Origin: Bradyrhizobium sp. 139
Lineage (GTDB): Bacteria; Pseudomonadota; Alphaproteobacteria; Rhizobiales; Xanthobacteraceae
Reading direction: 5' to 3'
Length of the DNA: 64,000 nucleotides
NCBI RefSeq assembly: GCF_023074175.1
Contig: NZ_JADPKS010000050.1
Span: 39,920-103,919, forward strand
Within the stretch, counting starts at the first letter, position 1; each line of letters opens with the position of its first letter. Positions 16,308 through 24,741 of this stretch are shown in pieces. A program made the position numbers and the translations under genes. The notes under the pieces are model-generated. The model saw only the letters and a program-made list of their open reading frames with translations, was not told the origin of the DNA and did no database searches.

Positions 16308-16895
16308 ATGACCGCCGACATCATCCGCTATCTCACCCACCCGCAGGTGCAAATCGATCCCGCCGTGCCGGTGCCGCAATGGGGCCTGAGCCCGGTCGGT
16401 CGCGTGCGCACCGAGACGGCGGCACAGGCGAACTGGCTCGCGAACACCACGCAAATTATCTCCAGCGGCGAACGCAAGGCGATCGAGACCGCCGAGATCA
16501 TTGCAGCCCGGCTCGGCCTCATGATCGAGATCCGCGAGGCCATGCACGAGAACGACCGCTCCGCGACCGGCTTTCTGAAGCCCGTCGAGTTTGAAGCGGT
16601 TGCCGATCAGTTTTTCGCGGAGCCGCATCTCAGCGTCCGCGGCTGGGAGCGCGCCGTGGATGCACAGGCGCGCATCGTGCGCGAGGCCGAAACCGTGCTC
16701 GCCCGCAACCGTCCGGGCGATGTTCTCTTCGTCGGTCACGGCGCCGTCGGTACGCTGCTGTTCTGCCGCACTGCCGGCCATCCTATCGATCGCGCCTACG
16801 ATCAGCCCGCCGGCGGCGGCCACGTCTTTGCGTTCACGCGCGAGGCGCGCCAGATCCTGCACAGCTGGCGACGACTGGAAGAGATCGGGACGTAG
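16308..16895 (+). CDS. Histidine phosphatase (phosphoglycerate-mutase-like) family protein
   Basis: 195 residues. The usual N-terminal 'RHG' catalytic motif reads 'YLTHPQVQ' here: 'T-H-P' replaces 'R-H-G/A', so the histidine is kept but the preceding Arg is not. 'SSGERKAIETAEIIAARLG' matches the 'SP..RA..TA' block, and 'VLFVGHGAVGTLL' carries the second catalytic His. The family removes phosphates from varied small molecules or proteins. The altered first motif could reduce or change activity. The ATG at 16308 follows the extensin stop directly (AGATG), indicating an operon. Confidence 0.8.
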   Translation: MTADIIRYLTHPQVQIDPAVPVPQWGLSPVGRVRTETAAQANWLANTTQIISSGERKAIETAEIIAARLGLMIEIREAMHENDRSATGFLKPVEFEAVADQFFAEPHLSVRGWERAVDAQARIVREAETVLARNRPGDVLFVGHGAVGTLLFCRTAGHPIDRAYDQPAGGGHVFAFTREARQILHSWRRLEEIGT

Positions 16896-16913
16896 CTCGG
16901 TGAAGCTGGAAAC

Positions 16914-17255
16914 TCATTTCGAGGTCGGCTTCGACGGTGCGGGGACCAGCCCCATGCACCGCTGCACCTCGCCGGGGACGTTGTAGGTCCGCATGATATG
17001 GCGGCTGTCGCGCAGGCCGGTCGCCTCACGTTGCACCACGAACATCCAGAGCGCCTGGCCGGCTTCCATCACCAGCTTGCGCCGGACCGGCTGCATCGAA
17101 GCAGGCACCTCCGCGGCAGCGTGCGCGGCGTCGAACTCGCGCAAACGCGTGAGCGCCTGTTCGAGTGTACGGCCCATCCGGCCAAGCGCGGAGGCCTGTT
17201 CCTGGACGATCTCATAATGGAGGATATCGACGGGCGGGCGAAGATCACGAGACAT
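16914..17255 (-). CDS. Small conserved hypothetical protein (possibly DUF6665)
   Basis: 113 residues, mostly helical: 'ILHYEIVQEQASALGRMGRTLEQALTRLREFD' then a second helix pair 'VRRKLVMEAGQALWMFVVQREATGLRD'. No signal peptide or membrane segment. The pattern recalls DUF6665, from memory only. It lies between the histidine-phosphatase gene and the tetR gene, and ends 19 nt from the convergent phosphatase gene. Function unknown. Confidence 0.7.
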   Translation of the reverse strand: MSRDLRPPVDILHYEIVQEQASALGRMGRTLEQALTRLREFDAAHAAAEVPASMQPVRRKLVMEAGQALWMFVVQREATGLRDSRHIMRTYNVPGEVQRCMGLVPAPSKPTSK

Positions 17256-17310
17256 GAGCCCAAATATAATGGCGCCGGAGCGGCCGACGCAACGCGCGTC
17301 CTGCTTGCCG

Positions 17311-17946
17311 TTATTTCGCGCGGTACGCCGCCAGAAACATCCGCGTCGCGCTGTCGACCACCTCGATCATGCGTTCTTCCGACGGCGCGGGTGCGGCCTG
17401 GAAGACGAAGGGCAGGAACAGTGAGGCCTTGCACAGTTCCATGAACTGCGACGCCGCAAGATCGCTATCGTCGATCTTGAGATCGCCGGACGCGACGTGG
17501 GCCTTGAGATAGTCGGAGAGGCGGTTGATGGTCTTGTCCAGCACGCGCAAATAATAACGGCGGCCGACATCGGGCATGCGCTCGGCGATCGCCATCACGG
17601 TGCGGATCGCCGATCCGCCGCCGGGCCGGCAAAGTAGGTGGATGTAGGCGCGGCCGAAATCCCTCAGCGTGGTCTCAGCGTCGCGCGCGGGATCGAAATT
17701 GAACACGACCTGGCCGAACTGGAGCGCCTCCTGCTCGAGGATGGCTTCGAACAGGGCGCATTTGTCGGCGAAGTAGACGTAGAGCGTGCCCTTGGAGACC
17801 TGCGCGGCACGCGCGATCTCGCCCATGCTGGCGCCGTCAAAACCGAGATCCATGAACACCTTGCGGGCACCGTCCAGAATTTGGCGGCGCTTGGAGCTGT
17901 CCTCCTCCGGAATGACGTGCAGATGTTCGCGACTGGCTACAACCAT
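17311..17946 (-). CDS. TetR/AcrR family repressor of the adjacent efflux operon
   Basis: 211 residues. The DNA-binding helix-turn-helix is at about residues 20-66 ('RRQILDGARKVFMDLGFDGASMGEIARAAQVSKGTLYVYFADK'), followed by an all-helical ligand-binding and dimerisation domain. It is transcribed away from the emrA/emrB genes with a 195-nt spacer that contains a near-perfect 21-bp palindrome (18045-18065), the expected operator. By family precedent it represses the pump genes until it binds a pump substrate, but which compound is unknown. Confidence 0.92.
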   Translation of the reverse strand: MVVASREHLHVIPEEDSSKRRQILDGARKVFMDLGFDGASMGEIARAAQVSKGTLYVYFADKCALFEAILEQEALQFGQVVFNFDPARDAETTLRDFGRAYIHLLCRPGGGSAIRTVMAIAERMPDVGRRYYLRVLDKTINRLSDYLKAHVASGDLKIDDSDLAASQFMELCKASLFLPFVFQAAPAPSEERMIEVVDSATRMFLAAYRAK

Positions 17947-18044
17947 TGGTTCAGCGTCTCGGAAGGTTTTTGCATTGGGCCCGGACTATGAAACCCAAAT
18001 AGAGGATTCGGGCCAGTAGGGTCCCGCCCGGCATATTATGTATG

Positions 18045-18065
18045 TTGACCGAACCGTTCGGTCAA
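18045..18065. promoter_or_regulatory. TetR operator palindrome
   Basis: Arms TTGACCGAAC and GTTCGGTCAA are exact reverse complements around a single C (21 bp). It lies 77 nt upstream of the emrA-like start and 99 nt from the tetR start, so one site can control both directions. Confidence 0.85.
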
Positions 18066-18141
18066 TGGTATTTGGAATGGCGGGAGGGAACCGGTCGCAG
18101 GACGGCCGTCCTTGATCGCGCTTTATTTCGGGGAGGCCTTT

Positions 18142-19464
18142 ATGGCCGTATCGAGAGACCAGGCTGCGCGCGTCCTTCACCAGGAAACGGTGGAGACGCC
18201 GGAGCAGGCCGGCAGCGAGGCTGCGACCGAGAAATCTGCCGTGCTTGCCGAGCAGTTGCGCTCTCATGTGGCCGAGGAAACCAAGCGCCGCACCGCTCAG
18301 GCGCCGGAGAAGCCCGTGACCGACAAGCCGGCCACGCCTGTGCTGGACGCGTCCGCCGCCGCTGGCGCGCGGAAGTCCGGCAAGCGCAAGTTCGTCCTGA
18401 CGGGTGTTGGCCTCGTGCTGGCGCTCGCGGTCGCGAGCTATGCCGGCTACTACACGCTGGTCGGCCGTTTCCACATCGCCACCGACGACGCCTATGTCCG
18501 CGCCAACAACACCATGCTGGGCGCGCGCGTTGCCGGCCACATCTCTTCGATCCTCGCGGGCGACAACACGACGGTGCGCGCCGGGGACATCGTCTTTCGT
18601 ATCGATGACGGTGACTACAAGATCGCGGTCGATGCCGCCGCGACCAGGATCGCCACCCAGCAGGCCACTATCGATCGCATCGGCCGCCAAATTGCAGCGC
18701 TCGACAGCCAGGTTGCGCAGGCCAAGGCGCAGCTCGTCTCCGCCGAAGCCGGCCTCAAGCGCGCCGATCTCGATTATGAGCGCCAGCAGGCGCTGAACAG
18801 CAAGGGTTTTGCCTCGCGCGCTACCTTCGAGAGCTCCGAAGCCGGACGCGACCAGGGCGCCGCCGCGGTCAAGGCTGCGCAGGCCGCTTACGACGTCGCC
18901 GTCAGCAATGTCGATGTCGCCAAGGCGCAGCAGGCTGAAGCGAAGGCGCAGCTCGCCGAGCTCAAGACCTCGCTCGCCAAGGCCGAGCGCGATCTCGCCT
19001 TCACCGCGGTGCGCGCGCCGGTCGACGGCACGTTCTCGAACCGCCTGGTCAGCGCCGGCGACTTCGTCGCGGTCGGCCAGCGTCTCGGCAACATCGTCCC
19101 GCTCAATGACGTCTATATCGACGCCAATTTCAAGGAAACGCAGCTCAAGCGCATCCGTCCCGGCCAGCCGGTGACGATCAAGGTCGATGCCTACGGCATG
19201 CGCAAATTCTCCGGCGTCGTCGACAGCATCGCGGCGGGCGCGGGCTCGGTGTTCACGCTGCTGCCCCCTGATAACGCCACCGGCAATTTCACCAAGATCG
19301 TGCAGCGCGTGCCGGTCCGCATCCGCGTGCCGAAGTCGGTCGCCAGGCAGAACCTGCTGCGCGCCGGCATGTCGGTCTACGCGAGCGTCGACACCAACAA
19401 GGGTGCGGCCGACGCCGACAGCGAGATCGATCTCGACGATCCCACCATGGTCCATCCGCAGTAG
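18142..19464 (+). CDS. emrA: HlyD/EmrA-type membrane fusion protein
   Basis: 440 residues. A ~80-residue charged cytoplasmic N-terminus precedes one membrane helix at about residues 84-105, then the periplasmic adaptor with a lipoyl-like half ('TDDAYVRANNTMLGARVAGHISSI'), a long coiled-coil hairpin (about 165-290, Ala/Gln/Lys-rich) and the second lipoyl and beta-barrel parts ('FTAVRAPVDGTFSNRLV', 'VYIDANFKETQLKRI'). It bridges the inner-membrane pump EmrB to an outer-membrane channel. The ATG at 18142 is preceded by GGGGAGG. emrB-like gene follows after 27 nt. The unusually long N-terminus is unlike E. coli EmrA. Confidence 0.9.
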   Translation: MAVSRDQAARVLHQETVETPEQAGSEAATEKSAVLAEQLRSHVAEETKRRTAQAPEKPVTDKPATPVLDASAAAGARKSGKRKFVLTGVGLVLALAVASYAGYYTLVGRFHIATDDAYVRANNTMLGARVAGHISSILAGDNTTVRAGDIVFRIDDGDYKIAVDAAATRIATQQATIDRIGRQIAALDSQVAQAKAQLVSAEAGLKRADLDYERQQALNSKGFASRATFESSEAGRDQGAAAVKAAQAAYDVAVSNVDVAKAQQAEAKAQLAELKTSLAKAERDLAFTAVRAPVDGTFSNRLVSAGDFVAVGQRLGNIVPLNDVYIDANFKETQLKRIRPGQPVTIKVDAYGMRKFSGVVDSIAAGAGSVFTLLPPDNATGNFTKIVQRVPVRIRVPKSVARQNLLRAGMSVYASVDTNKGAADADSEIDLDDPTMVHPQ

Positions 19465-19491
19465 GCGCTTCAAGCGCTGCGAGGTCAGACC

Positions 19492-21075
19492 ATGGCGAAC
19501 GCCACGACTGCTTCACCTGCCATGATGGGCAACCCCGCATCGGAGCGCATCGCGCCGAAGCGGCTGTTCGCCTTCGTCATCATGGTGTTCGGGATGTTCA
19601 TGTCGATCCTGGACATCCAGATCGTCTCGGCCTCCTTGAGCGAAATCCAGGCCGGATTGTCGGCGAGCTCGAGCGAAGTGTCCTGGGTTCAGACCGCCTA
19701 TCTGATCGCTGAAGTCATCGCGATCCCGCTGTCGGGATTCTTGTCGCGCGCGTTCGGCACGCGGCTGTTGTTCGCGATCTCGGCGGCCGGCTTCACCGCC
19801 TCGAGCCTGCTCTGCGGCTTTGCCACGACCATCGAGGAGATGATCCTCTGGCGCGCGCTGCAGGGTTTCCTCGGTGCAGGCATGATCCCGACGGTGTTCG
19901 CCTCGGCCTACACCGTCTTCCCGCGTTCCAAATTCCACATCGTCGGTCCCATCATCGGCCTCGTCGCAACGCTGGCGCCGACCATCGGGCCGACCGTGGG
20001 CGGCTACATCACCGATCTGATGTCGTGGAACTGGCTGTTCTTCATCAACATCGTGCCCGGCATCGCCATCACCCTGGGCGTGCTGGCGCTGGTCGATTTC
20101 GACGAGCCGCATTTCGAGCTGCTCGATCGTTTCGACTGGTGGGGCTTGATCTTCATGGCCGGCTTCCTCGGCACTCTGGAATATGTCCTCGAGGAAGGCC
20201 CGCAATATGAATGGATGCAGGACACCTCGGTCGCGATCTGCGCCTGGATCTGCGCGATGTCGGCGATCGCCTTCTTCTGGCGCGTCTTCACGGCGGCCGA
20301 GCCGATCGTCAATTTGCGCACCTTCTCCAATCGCAATTTCGCTGTGGGCTGCGTGCTGCAGTTCTGCATTGGCATCGGCCTCTACGGCCTGACCTATATC
20401 TATCCGCGCTATCTCGCCGAAGTGCGCGGCTACAGCGCACTGATGATCGGCGAGACCATGTTCGTCTCCGGCATCACCATGTTCCTGGTTGCGCCTCTGG
20501 TCGGCCGCCTCATGGTGAAGTTCGACATGCGCTACATGATCGCGTTCGGCCTCATCGTGTTCGCGATCGGTTCCTACCAGATGACCTGGATCACGCGCGA
20601 CTACGATTTCTACGAGCTGCTCGTGCCGCAGATCCTGCGCGGCGTCGGCATGATGTTCGCGATGGTGCCGACCAACAACATCGCGCTCGGCACGCTGGAG
20701 CCGGACCGGGTCAAGAACGCGAGCGGCCTGTTCAACCTGATGCGCAATCTCGGCGGCGCCGTCGGCCTCGCCGTCATCAACACCGTGCTCAACGACCGCA
20801 CCGATTTGCACATCACCCGTCTCCAGGAGCGCGTGACCTGGGGCAATGCGGCCGCGACCGAAACCCTGACCATGTTCATGCAGAAATTTCAGGGGCTCGG
20901 CGATGCCACACTGATGGCGATGAAGCAGCTCAGCCAGCTCGTGCACCGCCAGGCGGTGGTCATGAGCTTTGGCGACGCCTTCCTCATGCTGACACTGTTC
21001 TATCTCGGCCTCAGCCTGCTGGTCACACTGCTGAACAAGCCGGCGTCGATGGCCGGCGGCGGCGACGCGCACTAA
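19492..21075 (+). CDS. emrB: EmrB-type DHA2 multidrug efflux permease
   Basis: 527 residues, 14 predicted membrane segments, major facilitator superfamily DHA2. First helix starts at 'LFAFVIMVFGMFMSILDIQIVSASL' with the DHA2 'LDIxIV' motif; 'WVQTAYLIAEVIAIPLSGFLSRAFGTR' is motif A, and 'GPTVGGYITDLMSWNWLFFINIVPG' is motif C region. It exports lipophilic toxicants using the proton gradient, working with the preceding adaptor protein. No outer-membrane TolC gene is present in the window, so an unlinked one is presumably used. Confidence 0.93.
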   Translation: MANATTASPAMMGNPASERIAPKRLFAFVIMVFGMFMSILDIQIVSASLSEIQAGLSASSSEVSWVQTAYLIAEVIAIPLSGFLSRAFGTRLLFAISAAGFTASSLLCGFATTIEEMILWRALQGFLGAGMIPTVFASAYTVFPRSKFHIVGPIIGLVATLAPTIGPTVGGYITDLMSWNWLFFINIVPGIAITLGVLALVDFDEPHFELLDRFDWWGLIFMAGFLGTLEYVLEEGPQYEWMQDTSVAICAWICAMSAIAFFWRVFTAAEPIVNLRTFSNRNFAVGCVLQFCIGIGLYGLTYIYPRYLAEVRGYSALMIGETMFVSGITMFLVAPLVGRLMVKFDMRYMIAFGLIVFAIGSYQMTWITRDYDFYELLVPQILRGVGMMFAMVPTNNIALGTLEPDRVKNASGLFNLMRNLGGAVGLAVINTVLNDRTDLHITRLQERVTWGNAAATETLTMFMQKFQGLGDATLMAMKQLSQLVHRQAVVMSFGDAFLMLTLFYLGLSLLVTLLNKPASMAGGGDAH

Positions 21076-21400
21076 TTTGCAACACTCGTGCGTGATCTCG
21101 CGCGAGCCCCGTTGCAAATCACCAACTCCACATCTATAAAGCGCACCTCATTCATTGAACCGGGGAGGGATTTGCATGATTTCGTCGCATTCGCAGATCG
21201 CACGCCCGCGCTCGGTGAAGTTCTGGCTCGGTATGTGCTCGGCCTCCTAGAGGCCCTTTCCGCCAGCTTCGATTGGGCTCCAGGTCCCGATCACACCGCT
21301 TCCCAAGTTAAAGCCAATCTTAAGTGACGCCGCCTCGGCCCTCGCGGCCGGCTTGCGTCCATCGATGGAGCCGGCTCGCAAAAAGCGGCCGGATGATGCC
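21076..21400. other. 325-nt gene-free stretch
   Basis: Between the efflux permease and the ABC exporter. Contains a possible 24-codon peptide (21176-21250) behind a GGGGAGGG ribosome site, and no other supported feature. Confidence 0.5.
21176..21250 (+). CDS. Possible 24-residue peptide or truncated gene start
   Basis: ATG at 21176 sits 6 nt after the purine run GGGGAGGGA, an ideal Shine-Dalgarno arrangement. The frame reads M-I-S-S-H-S-Q-I-A-R-P-R-S-V-K-F-W-L-G-M then stops after 24 residues. It may be the beginning of a gene whose remainder was lost. I do not recognise it. Confidence 0.25.
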   Translation: MISSHSQIARPRSVKFWLGMCSAS

Positions 21401-23200
21401 ATGACCGCTCTGTCAAAAAAGCCCGCGGCGATACGCGTGGTGCTGCCCTTCGTGTTCCGGCACTGGCTGAACCAGCCGGGGCGCGGCCTCGTCGTGGCCG
21501 GCAGCCTGCTGGGGGCGACCATCGCCGACCTGTTCATGCCGGTCTTCTCGGGACATTTGATCGATGCGCTGACCCGCGGCCCGTCTGATCCCGATGCGCG
21601 CCATGCGGCGCTGGTTGCGTTCGGCGCCATCGTGGCGCTGGGCGCGGCTTCGATGGTGCTGCGACTCGCAGGCCTCCAGGCCATCGTGCCGTTCACGTTG
21701 AAGATCATGTCGGACGTCGCGCAGGACGCATTCATGCGCGTGCAGCGCTTCTCGACCGACTGGCATGCGAACGCCTTCGCGGGTTCGACCGTGCGCAAGA
21801 TCACGCGCGGCATGTGGGCGCTTGATCTGCTCAACGACACCATCCTGCTCGCGCTTCTGCCTTCCCTCGTCGTGTTGATGGGGTCGATGGTCCTGCTTGG
21901 CGCGCACTGGGCCTCGCTCGGCGCAGTGATCGCGCTCGGCGCGCTCGCCTATGTCTCGATGACGGTGCTGTTCTCGACCCGCTACATCGCGCCGGCCGCG
22001 CGTGTCTCCAACGCCTGGGACACCAAGGTCGGCGGCACGCTGGCGGACGCATTGACCTGCAATGCCGTGGTGAAATCCTTCGGTGCGGAAGCGCGCGAGG
22101 ACGCGCGGCTTGGCCGCGTCATCAGCCGCTGGCGCGTGCGGGTGCGGCGGACCTGGTTTCGCTACAACTACACCGCTATGTCGCAATTTTCGCTGCTGCT
22201 GTGCCTGCGCGGCTCGGTGATCGGCGGGGCGGTCCTGTTGTGGATGTCCGGGCATGCCTCGCCCGGCGACGTCACCTATGTGCTGACGAGCTACTACGTC
22301 ATCCATTCCTATTTGCGCGACGTCGGCATGCACATCAACAACCTCCAGCGTTCGGTGAACGACATGGAGGAGCTGGTGGCGATCCATGACGAGCCGATCG
22401 GGATTGCGGACGCGGTCGACGCGCGACCGACCGCGATTGACGGCGGCGAGATCGTGTTCGACGACGTCACGTTCCATTATGGCGGTCATCGCGCGCCGCT
22501 CTATGACGGACTGTCGCTCACGATCCGCGCCGGCGAGCGCGTCGGCCTAGTCGGCCGCTCCGGCTCCGGCAAGACAACCTTCGTCAAGCTGGTACAGCGG
22601 CTCTACGACGTCTCTGATGGCCGCGTGCTGATCGACGGGCAGGACATTGCTCTCGCCACGCAGCAATCGCTGCGCAGCCAGATCGCGATCGTGCAGCAGG
22701 ATCCGATCCTGTTTCACCGCTCGCTCGCCGAGAACATCGCCTATGGCCGGCCCGGTGCCAGCCTGGAGGCAATCGAGCGGGCAGCGCGGCTGGCCAATGC
22801 GCACGATTTCATCCTGCGCCTGCCGAAGAGCTACGGCACGCTGGTCGGCGAGCGCGGCGTGAAGCTGTCGGGCGGCGAACGACAACGCGTGGCGCTGGCG
22901 CGCGCTTTTCTGGCGGATGCGCCGGTGCTGATCCTGGACGAGGCGACTTCGAGCCTGGATTCTGAATCGGAGGCGCTGATCCAGCAGGCGATGGAGCGGC
23001 TGATGAAGGGCCGGACCTCGATCGTGATTGCGCACCGGCTGTCGACGGTGCGCAGCCTCGATCGCATCCTGGTGTTCGACCGCGGCGCGATCGTCGAGCA
23101 GGGCACGCACGCCCTGCTCGCAGGCAAGCCCGGCGGCATCTATCGCGGCCTGTTCGAGCGCCAGGTGGTGGAGCTCGGGCACGTCGCAGCGGCGGAATGA
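21401..23200 (+). CDS. ABC exporter, fused permease and ATPase
   Basis: About 599 residues. The N-terminal ~320 residues carry six membrane segments of the ABC exporter type; the C-terminal ATPase shows Walker A 'VGRSGSGKTTFVKL', signature 'VKLSGGERQRVALARAF' and Walker B 'VLILDEATSSLD' with the H-loop 'IVIAHRLSTVRSLDR'. It acts as a homodimer or heterodimer in the inner membrane and exports a lipid, peptide or drug (MsbA/LmrA-like class), with no substrate readable. The start is uncertain: ATG at 21365 gives 12 more residues. The MATE locus begins 52 nt later. Confidence 0.9.
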   Translation: MTALSKKPAAIRVVLPFVFRHWLNQPGRGLVVAGSLLGATIADLFMPVFSGHLIDALTRGPSDPDARHAALVAFGAIVALGAASMVLRLAGLQAIVPFTLKIMSDVAQDAFMRVQRFSTDWHANAFAGSTVRKITRGMWALDLLNDTILLALLPSLVVLMGSMVLLGAHWASLGAVIALGALAYVSMTVLFSTRYIAPAARVSNAWDTKVGGTLADALTCNAVVKSFGAEAREDARLGRVISRWRVRVRRTWFRYNYTAMSQFSLLLCLRGSVIGGAVLLWMSGHASPGDVTYVLTSYYVIHSYLRDVGMHINNLQRSVNDMEELVAIHDEPIGIADAVDARPTAIDGGEIVFDDVTFHYGGHRAPLYDGLSLTIRAGERVGLVGRSGSGKTTFVKLVQRLYDVSDGRVLIDGQDIALATQQSLRSQIAIVQQDPILFHRSLAENIAYGRPGASLEAIERAARLANAHDFILRLPKSYGTLVGERGVKLSGGERQRVALARAFLADAPVLILDEATSSLDSESEALIQQAMERLMKGRTSIVIAHRLSTVRSLDRILVFDRGAIVEQGTHALLAGKPGGIYRGLFERQVVELGHVAAAE

Positions 23201-23252
23201 GAAATGGCGCACGGCTGACGGACGAAGGTCCGGAAAGCCGCGACGCCAGGGA

Positions 23253-24667
23253 ATGGACGACATGAAAGATCTGACGAACGGCTCCATCGCGAAGCACATC
23301 CTGGCCATGGCACCGCCGATCATGGTCGGCATGGTCACGATCATGGTTTGCCAATTGGTCGATCTGTACTTCGTCTCGGGGCTAGGCGAGGCGGCGATCG
23401 CGGGTGTCGCTGCGGCCGGCAACGCCGGCTTTCTCGTCAACGCCCTGATGCAGGTGCTCGGCGTCGGCGCGGTTGCTTTGATTGCACACGCCGTGGGCCG
23501 CAAGGACCGCGGCGACGCCAATCTCGTCTTCAACCAGTCGGTCGTCCTGTCAGTGCTGTTCGGGCTGCTGACGCTGGTGGCGGGCTTCGCACTGTCGCGC
23601 CCCTATATGCGCGCGGTTGCGGCCGACGAAGCCACGGTTGAAGCCGGCACGATCTATCTGCTCTGGTTCATGCCGGCCTTGGCGCTGCAATTTGCGACGC
23701 AGGTGATGGCGTCTGCATTGCGGGCGACCGGCATCGTGCGGCCGAGCATGCTGGTGCAGGCGCTCGCCGTGGCCATCAACATCGCGCTGGCGCCGGTGCT
23801 GATTTCGGGCTGGGGCACCGGGCATGCGCTCGGTGTTGCCGGAGCCGGGCTTGCCAGCTCGATCGCCGTGTTCGTCGGCGTGCTGATGCTGCTCGGGTAT
23901 TTCCTCAAGCTGGAGCGTTACGTCGCGTTCCATCCTGCGCAATGGCGGCCGCAGCTTCGGCAATGGAAGCGGATCCTCAATGTCGGCCTGCCCGCGGGCG
24001 GCGAGTTCGTGATGGTCTTCATCATCATGGCGTGGGCTATTACGTGCTGAGCGTTTTCGGCCCGGCGGCGCAGGCCGGATTTGGCATCGGGACGCGTCTC
24101 CTTGGCCTGATCCAGATGCCGGCGCTCGCCGTCGCCCTCGCCGCAGGGCCGATCGCCGGCCAGAATTTCGGTGCAGGCAACGGCGCGCGGGTGCGGGAGA
24201 CTTTCGTCAAAGCGGCGCTCATCGCGACTGCCGTGATGGTCATTCTCCTGATCCTCGCGCAGCTCGCGCCAGGCCTGTTGCTTGCCGGCTTCTCGAATGA
24301 TCGAGAGACAATGGCGGTCGCGTCGCTCTTTCTGCGGATCGTCTCGCTCAACATGATGGCGCAGGGGCTGATCTTTACCTGCTCCAGCATGTTCCAGGGG
24401 CTCGGCAATACCAAGCCGGTGTTGTGGACCTCGGCAACGCGGGTCCTGACCTATTCCCTGCCGTCGATCTGGCTCTCGACGTGGCCGGGCTTCCGGATGG
24501 AGCACGTATGGTATTTGTCGATCGCGACGACAACGCTTCAGGCCGGCTTAAGCGTCTGGCTGTTGCGCCGCGAGTTCAGCAAACGCCTCGTACTGCCGCC
24601 GCGAGAGAACGTTGCGGAGCCAACGCTTGTCGAGCCGGCCGTGCCACCCGTGCGCGAGCCCGCGTAG
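23253..24667 (+). pseudogene. MATE family efflux protein, single frameshift
   Basis: The first part (to about residue 260, 'EFVMVFIIMAWAITC' then stop at 24050) and the second part ('YYVLSVFGPAAQAGFGIGTR' onward, ending 24667) are consecutive halves of one MATE transporter in different frames. At about 24030 one nucleotide is missing: inserting a single G after 'ATCATCATGGCG' gives M-A-V-G-Y-Y-V-L and restores frame. Total 1415 nt, one short of 472 codons. The family has 12 membrane segments and drives cation- or proton-coupled export. Either a real mutation or a base-calling error. Confidence 0.85.
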
Positions 24668-24741
24668 CGACGGTTTGAACGGACGCGCGCTTGTCCCCCA
24701 CCCACGGCCGTGGGGATGGCGCGAATCTACCGGGGATCGGA

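Noticed and set aside
17986..19473. 495-codon open frame on the minus strand
   Set aside because: It is the antisense shadow of the EmrA-like gene; high GC keeps opposite frames open, and the product has no recognisable domain.
19513..21117. 534-codon minus-strand open frame
   Set aside because: Antisense to the EmrB permease; product is His/Asp/Arg-rich with no fold, typical of shadow frames.
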